Of a stretch of DNA of 15,509 bases, positions 1 through 8,531 are shown piece by piece; the first letter of the stretch is position 1, and every line of letters starts with the position of its first letter. Location of the stretch: NCBI GenBank assembly GCA_015499985.1, contig JAAAUF010000759.1, forward strand, positions 1 to 15,509. Direction: 5' to 3'. The notes beneath the pieces were generated by a model. That model worked only from the letters and a program-made list of their open reading frames with translations. It did no database searches and was not told the origin of the DNA. Source of the stretch: Haplosporangium gracile. Lineage: Eukaryota > Mortierellomycota > Mortierellomycetes > Mortierellales > Mortierellaceae. A program made the translations under genes and the position numbers.

Positions 1-57
1 GCTGCTGCTGATGCGCCTGCTGCTGCTGCTGCTGATGCGCCTGCTGCTGCTGCTGAG
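1..57. repeat. CAG/CTG trinucleotide repeat encoding the polyGln tail of Tfb2
   Basis: On the minus strand this is a run of CAG codons broken by GCG-CAT pairs: five Gln, Ala-His, six Gln, Ala-His, then at least three Gln at the window edge. The Ala-His interruptions recur after blocks of five to six Gln, so the tract is itself a higher-order repeat of about 21-24 bases. Its full length cannot be seen because it leaves the window. Confidence 0.9.
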
Positions 58-2005
58 CTTGCTGTTCTTTATGCTTCGTAATCAGTTTCCTGACATACGC
101 ACCCACAGGCTGATGCCCCTCCTGCGTAATACAAAGCATTTTCCTCTTGGAATCTGACCACTGCACAACGCCCAACTCGCTCGCATACTCGAGCGTACTT
201 TCAAAGTCCTGCTGTCGATTAAACTGTGAGTAGTTCCATGAAGGTGCCGCGCGGAGTCGGTTCTTTTCAATCTCCCACAACCGGATCTGGTCGACGACTG
301 TGAGGGGGAGGACAGGGGAGTGTTTCCGCATTTGGGCGTGGGCGTGTGCGGAGAGGTAGGTGATGATCTGTTCGGCTGTGATGCCGTTGGAGAGGGCGCG
401 GCGGATACTGTCCCGGGTGACGACTCCTGTTACCATGTTGGGAAAGCGGTCTCGGAGATGGACAAACAAATTCAGTACCGCAATCTGCAACGGCGAATCT
501 ATTTTTATCGAACACAAACAAGAATAATAATTAGTAGCTAAGTTTATGATCAAAATAGACGCATTTAAAAAGAGATATTCCAAGAAGATATACCAGTGTA
601 GGCGTAGACGCGGTAGTTGGTCTCGATGACAATGAATCCATGCCCATCCTCCTCCTCCTCATCAGTCTTCCTGACAGCAACCGCAGCCCCAGCAGCGGAA
701 TTCTTGGTAGCATTCGAGTGCGACCCCAACATGACTGGCGTTCCAGACGTCAAAGTCGTCGCCAGTCTCGTAGGATAATACCGTCTGCTCCCACGTTTCC
801 TCTGATACACAATGCCATACGCTTTCAAGTCCTCTAACAGATGCGTCTGTGACGGCGTCAACTTCTCGGACGAATAATCATTCCCCAACTCGAGCGATCC
901 CAGTTGGAAGAAAAACGTCAACACCTCAACTAGATCCATATTAAGACTTTCAGCCATGTTCAAGTACTGGAGCAAAAACGCCCACACCTGGGTGTTAATA
1001 TCCTGGAGCAAGAACTGGAAACCCTTATTGGTAATCGTGGGGACGCCGAAATCCTGACGCGCCATCTGACTCGCAAACTCGCGGGCGTCCATGTTCTCTG
1101 ACTGCTGGGCGTTCGATCCTCCTGTCATGAGACCACTCCGCCCCAATAGGTTCAAAACTCCCTTGCAGGGAGGTTTGCCCTCTGTTGTTCCGACCATGAA
1201 ATGTAAAATTGCCTCCCATTGCTTTGTCGCATAGTCATCCAGGAAGGCAATATCGACGTGGTGCTTGTCGGGTGTCGACGTCGCCAGACCAAAACTCTCC
1301 GAGTTTCCTCTAATCGGATGTAGCATACCAAACAAATAATTAGTTCCGCTTGTTTACGTCTATCAGACCTTTTGTTGGCAATTGCACATGCATATATATA
1401 TGAGGCGAACGACATACCCTCCGGTCAAGGCATTTCTGAATTCCTGCAGAAAAGTAGGGTTCATCTTGTAGTTGTTGTGTTGCTCCGTAAGGATATGCAG
1501 CGCTTTGAGCCTTGTCATCGCCTCCATCTGCTTCCTATTAAGCAATAAAACAACAGCAAACAAAAGGAAGCATAGAATAATCAGCCTCCAGATTGTGCTT
1601 ATGTCCTGTGGAAGTAAAACGATAGAGCCGCGATAGTTATGATCTTCCTGCTTAAGAGAGAGGTTGAGTTGTTCGAGCAAAGAGTAAAGAAGAAAAGACT
1701 TACGTGATACCAGCGCCATCCTTGAACCAGAGTCGCATCTCATTAACGGGGATGGGTTTATCAACATAGAGACAGGACATGATCATCTGTTTCCCGAGTG
1801 GTGGCAAAAGGCTACAAGCGAGATTTGTCAATTAAGAGCAAATTAGTATCCTGTGTTGCACAGCAACCTCCAGCATCAAAAAAGCAAAGACAAACACCTA
1901 CCGGAAGATGGCGAGACATGTTGCGGGTTTTTGGTAGAGACGGTTGAAGGTATGTTCTGGCAGGGTTTCGAGGTACTCGTGGATGGACGTCTGGAACTTT
2001 GACAT
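1..2005 (-). CDS. TFB2: TFIIH core subunit Tfb2 / p52 (GTF2H4 orthologue), 3' end beyond window
   Basis: Core subunit of transcription/repair factor TFIIH, acting in the nucleus; in this family it anchors and stimulates the XPB/Ssl2 helicase and binds Tfb5. My model has five exons on the minus strand: 2005-1902, 1811-1704, 1534-1418, 1309-594 and 498-1 (unfinished). All junctions are GT/AG and keep one frame, giving at least 514 residues. The start is the ATG at 2005 (MSKFQTSIHEYLETLP). Family landmarks in order: an N-terminal helical domain with FRLLPPLGKQMIMSC (residues 34-48), WEAILHFMVG (141-150), MDLVEVLTFFFQL (234-246), YQRKRGSRRYYPTRLA (278-293), FIVIETNYRVYAYT (335-348), and the C-terminal Tfb5-binding module starting near DQIRLWEIEKNRL (418-430). 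The body is about the usual family length. Beyond residue 493 it continues into a Gln/Ala/His tail that leaves the window. Residues 299-333 form a low-complexity acidic insertion. Identification is confident; splice sites are inferred from sequence alone. Confidence 0.95.
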
Positions 2006-2312
2006 TGCTGCTTGTCGTTTGTTGTTATGATTGTGAATGTCGTTGGTGGGTTTGCTGTTGCGATGACTCTTCTTCTGTGTTGTCTTTATTAACTCGTTTC
2101 CTGTCCTTGACTGTTGAGTGTATACGTTGAAAGTGCTTCAAGTATCGGTGTGTCTGATTCCTTCTGACCGAGAGAAGCGAGAGTGGTTGACAATTGTGAG
2201 GATGAACATGGTATGTGTAGTGCGTATTTTAACAAGAAAAGAAAGGGGGAACAACTCACAGTCTCACACGCTCTGCAGCGAGGGAGGGACTGGCTAGGTG
2301 GCTGAATTTCTC

Positions 2313-2318
2313 CACGTG
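2313..2318. promoter_or_regulatory. CACGTG E-box upstream of Tfb2
   Basis: A palindromic CACGTG sits about 310 bases upstream of the Tfb2 start codon and reads GTCACGTG on the minus strand. This is the core bound by basic helix-loop-helix factors of the Cbf1/USF type in fungi and animals. Function here is inferred from motif and position only; one 6-base site in this much DNA could be chance. Confidence 0.3.
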
Positions 2319-3089
2319 ACCTTTCGGAGGCTTGTCTTTTTTTTTTTAGTTGAGACTTGAGAGTGAAAAAGTCGCGATAGGGCAAAGTAAAGTTCGTTCC
2401 TGAACCTGTCCTGTAAATGAACCTATCCAGGTCAGAACGAAGAAGGCGATAATTAAAGGACGAAAAATAATGCCAGGTAAGCGTTCATAATCGGGCTTGT
2501 CAACAGCGAAAGCAACAACACACTTTGTCTGCTGACGAGTCGAACACAAAAGAGGTGACAAAACGAGATGAATAGCTGAGTAGAAAAGAAGAGACTAAAG
2601 AGTAAACGAAGTGAAATATTCAAGTGGCTGATGCATGTGCATAATATGATGGGGCTCTGACCCCCTTTCACTATTGAACACAGAGACGGGGCTTTGCTAT
2701 TAGCTTTCGTTCAATTATTTGCTTTATTTACTTAGAACATAGGGCAGGCATTCGGTGAAGAAAAATAAACCATCGCAAGCATACTGACCTGTTGAAGATG
2801 CTTTCTTTTCTTCGTGTCTTTTATCCGAGAAGAACAACAACAGCAAGAACCAGTTTTTGTCCAGAGCCCGATATGCATGGACTGGTGCTCGTTAACGGCG
2901 ACCATGTACTTTACCCGAGGTACTCGCTGGATGTCTGGCATGCTCACCAAGGTACCAGGGGAGAACAAGGGAAAGTGAGGGAAGGGGCAGTGCTCACACA
3001 ACAGAGAGATTCCACCAGATATTTATTAAAAAAAAAAAAAAGGAGGGCAAAGAGATTCGATTTGTAAGAGAAAGAAGGAAGAAAGGCGC

Positions 3090-3144
3090 CTTTTTCGTTG
3101 TTGTCAGCAACGAAAGAGATAAAGGATGAGGCTTGTTCATCCTT
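3090..3144. other. Two adjacent perfect stem-loops with 7-base loops
   Basis: First hairpin: TTTCGTTG (3093-3100) pairs with CAACGAAA (3108-3115), loop 3101-3107; three more pairs, one of them G-T, extend the stem to 3090/3118. Second hairpin: AAGGATGA (3122-3129) pairs with TCATCCTT (3137-3144), loop 3130-3136. Only three bases separate them. Role unknown: structured RNA, terminator-like element or protein-binding site are all possible. Confidence 0.6.
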
Positions 3145-3309
3145 CAACCCCTGAACCCATCCTCTCTGTTGATTTCTGCATGCACATTCACACCAAGGCA
3201 GACATGGTGCAGGACGAGGGCTAGACCTCTATCTCTTTACTCTTTACTCTACAGTGCCCTTTGTCCCATTGACGTGATTCTTATTAATTTCGTCAGCCGA
3301 ACGACATTT

Positions 3310-3660
3310 GAAAACATTTTCCTTTTCTCTCTTCTTCTCTCTCCCCACTTTTTCTTCTCTTCTTTGTCCCTCACCATCCATCCCTCACCACCCATTCCTC
3401 ACCATCCATCCCTCATCCTCCCATCCTCCCCCTTCCTTCCCTTTATCCCTTCCCTCTCCTTCTCCCCTAACGACTCTTCCTCTTCCCCTTCTCTCCCTTG
3501 GACCCCCCTGGACAACTCGTCCCCACCCTCCCTCCCCCTGACACCTTTTTGTTATCTCTCCTTCCCTCTTCTTTTTGTTTTCTGTCTTTTAGTTTTGTTG
3601 TTGCCTGTCACTCATTCATTCACGCCCTTCTCTCTCTCTCTCTCTTTCTCTTTCATTCTC
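3310..3660 (+). repeat. Pyrimidine-rich tract with CCAT/CCTCA and CT microrepeats before the kelch start
   Basis: The plus strand here is overwhelmingly C and T. Approximate repeats of CCATCCATCCCTCACC lie near 3375-3420, and a CT dinucleotide run lies at about 3629-3645. It ends roughly 20 bases before the kelch ATG, so it probably forms promoter and 5' leader. C/T-rich leaders are common in fungal genes. Long open frames across it are a by-product of the base bias, since stop codons need purines. Confidence 0.7.
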
Positions 3661-3682
3661 TCGCCTCAGCGCTTTCATCACA

Positions 3683-6220
3683 ATGACAAGAACGACAATG
3701 ACCTCGGCGCTGATGCTAATTGCATCCACTTTCCTCATCTTCCTCACCCTCCTCCCAACCGCCTACTCCCAACTTCCCACCTCCGTCCCCCTCCCCGTCG
3801 AGCAATTCGGCTTCACCCGTGCAGGACCAAAAGCCTATATGATTGGCGGCATACTCGTTGAGAACGGCACAACAAAGGCTGTCTATGGTCAAGTCTACTC
3901 TCTCGACCTCACTGTCTCCTGGAAGACCGCCTCCCCTCCTTGGCAGGCACTCGCTCAGGTCCCCCCTGTGTACTTTATTAACGCCGTAGCTGCACCCGAT
4001 AACCAGTCCATCATCGTTATCAAGCGCGGAGCTAATGAGTCGCTTAGTTTTCCGACTTATCGGATCGCGAACAATGCTTGGGACGCCAACCCGGTCAACC
4101 TTAGCCCCGTCCAAGAGAGTCGACAGGGTATCAGGCCCGTCATGGATCCCCTCACCTGGAACATCTATATCAACGCGTGGACCTACCTCGATGTCTTTAA
4201 CACAAACTCGTCGACCTTCCAGTTCCTTAACATGCCTCCGTACACTTTTACGTCAAGGTTCTTTGCGGGGTCTTGTTATAACTCTGCCAGGCGCTCGATC
4301 ATGTACTTTGGCGGCCTCAATGGGTCCATCCAGATTGACCCTGCTGCTACCTATGTCTCGGAATACTCTATTACTACGTCCCTCTGGTCCAACTTTGTAA
4401 GTGAGCCTTGTCTTTTTTACCATTTGTTTGTTTTTCCAGGCTCTCGCCCGCCCCCCTTTTTCGATTTTGGGCAAGCAATTGAATTTTTTGAGCTCTCATG
4501 CAGACACAGACGGAAAGTAACTGACACGCTCAAAACTGTTTATCCGTGATATGCGTACTAGACGGCTTCGGGCACACCCCCTGAACCGAGGTCGGATTTC
4601 TGTATGGCGGCCAGTGAGGACGGAAACAGAGTTGTCGTCTTTGGTGGGCGCATCCAAACCAACACCACCGCCAATCCACCCGTCAACTTCACAGGATCTT
4701 TCTACATCCTCGACACCGTCGCGCGGCAATGGACGAAGGGACCTGATAGCACTTTAAGGTCCTACATGGGCTGTCTTATTGTCGGAGACCAGTTTTTGGT
4801 CTGGGGTGGGTCTGATGGGTTGAACACTTATAAGACTCCGCCGATTGTTTTTGATTTTGTGTCAGGCCAGTGGATTGATACGTATACTCCTCCGAGCTAT
4901 TTGCTTAATTGGCCAAAGACGACGACTACTCTTATTGGAAGCGCTAAACCAACGACGAGTTCCCCACCCCTGGGGCCTGCAACGGTTACGCCGGAACCGA
5001 TATCCAACAACCTGGGTGCTATTCTTGGAGGCACCTTTGGGACATTGTTTGTCATTGCTGTCTCGGCAATGGTCTACCTATTCCTAAAGCGCCGTGAGGA
5101 CAAGATCAAGTATGGCGTACCCTCGGATCAACGACCCAGTTTGGACGATAATGACGAGAAATCCATATCGCCCGCTTACCTTCATTCGAACAATTCAACT
5201 AACTCTTCTCAGAGGAACCCCCATCGCTCTCAGCACGGGGACGGGCGTAATCCACAGGACGCGTCAGAAATAGATTATAGTAACCGTCGTTCTCTCGACA
5301 CTGCCACTCATCTCGGACAGGTCCCCAAGGACAGCGGCGGAATCTACCCTGTAGGCGCCTCATCTCATGCGTTCGGAAATGTCGCCATGACGGCCGCCCC
5401 AACAATGCTTGTCCCCAACTCTTCCTTCATCCCTGTCGGTGGAAACGCGGCATTCGTTCAACCCAACCAAGCCGTCTACGCCGCAGGCCCCAGCAACGGA
5501 ATCTACCAAATCTACAATAGCCAACCCCTGGTACAAGGACGAGGAATCCAGACTGTCGCTCCTCCTGGAGCGACGTTTGTCACAAGTGAAGGTCAACCCT
5601 TGATGGTCTCGTACGGAACTCAAGTCTACACCTTACCCATGGACCCTTCTGGTCTGAACGGGCACCACCCAATTCCTGTCGGATTTACGTCCCCCTTTGC
5701 CCAACCTGCCTTTGCAAGCCACCCATCTTCATCTCTGAACGGATCACCCACACAAGTCTACCCCATCACTCCTCCTCCGCACATTACCACCAATTACAAC
5801 AACATTGCTCCTTCTCCAGCTGCCATCACCAACAACTTCAATAACGCCACCCCTTTTCCTCCACCACCTCCTTCGACACAACCTCATTTCGGAGGCTTCA
5901 GCGACACCACAACGGCGCCCATCAACTCAGTGACCCTCAACAGCAACAACCACACCGCACCCCTCCAAGCCGTTACTGCCACCGGAAACTACAGTCCCAC
6001 TGCCTCAAATTCCGCGTCCGTTACTTCCCACAGCGCCACGACCAACCCGGGCACACCTCCCAGTCTGGCATCTCTCCCTCCAAGGCCCACATCGAGCTCC
6101 AACTTGCTCGCGAATCCTGCTGCTTCCAGCAGTGGTGGCTCCAGAGGTATCAATACTAGTCCCCTTGCAGCGCGTGATGAGAACACCAGTTATGTGCGGC
6201 CGCCTCCTAGTTTCCCATAG
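3683..6220 (+). CDS. Secreted-end kelch-repeat type I membrane protein with long cytoplasmic tail
   Basis: Two exons, 3683-4396 and 4562-6220 (TAG stop), joined in phase 0 across a 165-base intron with GTAAGT donor and TACTAG acceptor; 790 residues. Residues 1-29 are a hydrophobic signal peptide ending near AYS. About residues 40-350 form a kelch propeller: Gly-Gly turns occur in YMIGG (52-56), MYFGG (207-211), VVVFGG (262-267) and FLVWGG (315-320), each followed by a hydrophobic strand and an aromatic (for example SGQW, 339-342). A Ser/Thr/Pro stalk (about 357-385) leads to one membrane span (about 389-412) and a KRRED stop-transfer motif. The remaining 378 residues are low-complexity, rich in Pro, Ser, Asn, Thr and Gln, with proline runs. 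The splice rebuilds TASGTPPEPRSDFCMAAS, a typical kelch blade start. Ligand and role are unknown; a cell-surface sensor or adhesion protein is plausible. Confidence 0.88.
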
Positions 6221-6280
6221 TCTTTCTCTGTCGCTATTTTTGGAAGGTGGATTTTTTTTATACTGTAATTGTTTTGCGCT

Positions 6281-6303
6281 AATAAAACCTCACGAACAAT
6301 AAA
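6281..6303 (+). terminator. Two AATAAA polyadenylation signals of the kelch gene
   Basis: AATAAA occurs at 6281-6286 and again at 6298-6303, 61 and 78 bases after the kelch stop codon, in AT-rich DNA. The position and hexamer match eukaryotic cleavage/polyadenylation signals. The cleavage site itself cannot be placed. Confidence 0.65.
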
Positions 6304-6937
6304 GAGAAAACTTCCAAATGATTAATTCGTGTAGCGCCATGGTCATCAAGCGCGCTGCAGTGGGGAAATACTTGGACAGTTACAAAGCATCGCCCAGCAT
6401 CATTGCATTCGGACTTTGGTTATGACGAAATAGATTTTTGTTATTTAAGATGAGGGAAGGGAGAAGTTTTTTTTTATTTTGAGGGGTTTGATATGGCTTT
6501 TGAGCAAGATCAAGGGAAGAATTAGGTACAAGAAAACAGGAAAACAAGAAAGCAAGAAAAGTAGAAACGTATAAAAGGGAAGATATGGCGTTACAGTCAT
6601 CGTTGTGAGAAGGATGAAAAGAAAAACTATGCTTGGCATATATTTTTTGGGGAGGCTATATGTAACATTTTTGGGTATTTTTGGGTATTGTACAAAGAAA
6701 GAGAGGCAAAGGTAATACAAATAGAGTCAAATGGAAGAAGGTCTATGTGGGAAAAGAAAAGGCAATGTCAACGACAACCAAGTAGAAAAAACGAATCGAA
6801 ATGGGATAAGTGGAAAAATGATACAGGAAAATATACAAACTCAAAAGATAAAAAAAAAACGGAAGGTGGCAGGAAAAAAAAGGGAATGGCGCCTTAGGCT
6901 GAGGTTGGCAGCTAAATAAGCCGAGATATCATCTGCT
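6304..6937. other. AT-rich intergenic region
   Basis: No gene recognised. The stretch is A-rich on the plus strand from about 6450 to 6900, with an exact tandem duplication of ATTTTTGGGT near 6666-6687. It lies between the ends of the kelch gene and the candidate minus-strand gene, so both 3' ends probably fall here. Confidence 0.5.
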
Positions 6938-7449
6938 TTAGAAGACGAAACCCATACGCTGGGTGGCGATGCGTCTGCGAACGGGTGCCAAGGTCTGGAG
7001 AGTCGAGAAGGAGTTCGATAGTGACGTGGTCAAGTCCTCCACGTTTACAGATAGATCGATATAGTGTGAGCGATTTGAACGAGCTACCTGGGATGGATGC
7101 TTCTGGTTGCGAGACTGTTCCTGCTGCTCCCTCCGTTGTTGTTGGTGAGCGTAAGTGGGGTGAGCTGCTGTGGTGGAGGTTGACGACCAAGTCGAAGAAA
7201 AGAGGCAGATGATTACTGATTCGAGCCCGTGCGTATAGACAGCTGCTTCTGTTGGCTCTGCTCCTTGGAACCGAGATGTGCGCGAGTCCTGAGGAGGGAA
7301 GACGACGAGGACGATGGTGTCGTTGTTGCCACAGCAGTGGAAGGATGAGTAACGGCTGTAGTTGTCGGACTCATTCATCAACTTGTTTGACGCGTAAAAG
7401 AAAACAGGAATTGCTTGTCCCAGCGCGTATGATTGGCTGCTGATGAACA
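6938..7449 (-). CDS. Candidate terminal exon of an unidentified gene
   Basis: A frame of about 170 codons is open on the minus strand and ends with TAA at 6940-6938. Its codons favour C/G at third positions, as in the neighbouring genes, most clearly in the C-terminal 45 residues (HYIDLSVNVEDLTTSL to QRMGFVF). On the minus strand an acceptor-like CACTAAG, T-run and CCCAG ends at 7450, so this may be a last exon starting at 7449. The middle is rich in Gln, Arg, Ser and Thr (AHQQQRREQQEQ). No upstream exon or start codon could be placed. An overlapping frame starts at an ATG at 7374 (MSPTTTAVTHPSTAV) and stops at 7213; it is Ser/Thr-rich and could be an alternative first exon, but I found no splice joining it to this C-terminus in frame. 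I do not recognise the protein. Confidence 0.35.
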
Positions 7450-8361
7450 CTGGGAAAAAAAATCTTAGTGTCTATGTCTCTCGTACCTAAACCGTCAGTC
7501 CTCATTTTTCAATATTTCATCTGTTCCCTATATTTCCGCCCCTTGCCACAACCCTTCTCCATTTTTTTTCCTCCTCGGACTTGTCTCTAGGCGCATCATC
7601 GAACGGTGTCTAGATTGGCCTTTGCAGTATTCCGTTGGAGGCCTAAAAAAGGAAATGTAAAAGACGTGTAAAAATCGGCAAATGAAAAAATAGCAAGGGA
7701 CAGAACAAAAATAGAAAGTGAACCAACATTTCACCCAAGCCCGCCTGATGCATCTTACTCTCCCTTCCTCTCCCCTCTCTCTGATACACTCACACATACC
7801 ATACAATTTTATACCTACTGCCACCATCATCAATTCGGCCAATTGAGGAGAGAAAACAATGTGTTTCGACAACATGGGGCCGAATAAGAAAGGGGCACAG
7901 AAAAAGCAGGATAGTGAATGGAAAAATCTTTTTGGCAGTAATGAAGGGCTGAGGAAAAAATTTTGTCTTTGCATACAAAATAAAAGAGCATTTGATGGCA
8001 ATTGCAAAGCCCTATGTACTCCCCCTGGGCTTACACAGAAAGTGCGCTCCAAACACCCAGAATACCAATATATTTACACTGCCACTGGCTGTGGATGTGA
8101 AAAACAAACCTCCATATTTTTTCCTTTCCTGGGAAAGATGTGTACTTGTCCACATGTACGAACCTTGATGTCGTAACAAACAAATAACGTTTTGGACTTT
8201 CTTTACCCGAGAGCATATTTCCTCGAGTGTTTGACGGTTAGGACACTTTGGATTTTGAGAGCTCAGAATGTCTGGTAGCAAGGAGGTGCGGTGGATCCTG
8301 GACAAACGAAAGTAATTGATGTTTTAGTTGTTGAGAAATGACCAAGCCCCTAGGGAACTTG
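7450..8361. other. Intergenic region, probable promoter DNA of the flanking genes
   Basis: No gene recognised. Open frames at 7528-8052 (minus) and 7859-8176 (plus) have no signal peptide, no family resemblance and weak codon bias. A TATAAAA on the minus strand (7813-7807) could belong to the candidate minus-strand gene. The right part leads into the promoter of the S41 gene. Confidence 0.4.
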
Positions 8362-8369
8362 TATAAATA
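8362..8369 (+). promoter_or_regulatory. TATA box of the intact S41 peptidase gene
   Basis: TATAAATA lies 163 bases before the start codon at 8532. The DNA between is rich in CAA and ACA and lacks upstream ATGs in its last 120 bases, as expected of a fungal 5' leader. Transcription would start around 8395, inferred from usual TATA spacing. Confidence 0.6.
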
Positions 8370-8531
8370 CCTGACCGTTGACTCTTCAGAAGTGTTCATC
8401 ATTCCTACCAGCACAACAAACACAAGCGACAAAGTAACAAAGCAAAAAATTCTCTATCTTCCCTTTTACTTGCTCCTACAGTTCATCGACAACAACAAAC
8501 AACAATAATCAAGTTACATACACATCATACA

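Larger units (their letters stand above)
2006..3682. promoter_or_regulatory. Divergent intergenic region between Tfb2 and the kelch gene
   Basis: About 1.68 kb separates the two start codons, which point away from each other, so both promoters should lie here. I find no convincing gene in it; open frames on either strand have no family resemblance and poor codon use. It holds poly-A runs (for example near 3028-3040), an E-box at 2313-2318, two adjacent hairpins at 3090-3144 and a long pyrimidine tract from about 3310 to 3660. No clear TATA box was seen for either gene. Confidence 0.6.

Noticed and set aside
2792..3067. Plus-strand frame of 91 codons in the divergent intergenic region
   Set aside because: It ends in a poly-Lys run encoded by a poly-A tract. 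No family resemblance, and the opposite strand is equally open.
3133..3861. Long plus-strand open frame of 242 codons overlapping the kelch start
   Set aside because: It runs through the C/T-rich tract, where stop codons are rare because they need purines, and consists of Ser/Pro/Leu/Phe low complexity. The kelch gene occupies the end in another frame.
4253..4474. Minus-strand and other-frame open frames inside the kelch, Tfb2 and S41 genes
   Set aside because: They are shadows of well-supported coding exons and show no family resemblance of their own.
7528..8052. Minus-strand frame of 174 codons rich in Phe and Cys
   Set aside because: The hydrophobic segments come from T-rich DNA, with no codon bias or recognisable domain. 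It is more likely promoter DNA of the candidate gene at 6938-7449.
7859..8176. Plus-strand 105-codon Cys-rich frame, considered as a small secreted protein
   Set aside because: It has no signal peptide, sits in AT-rich DNA, shows poor codon bias and has no recognisable Cys spacing.
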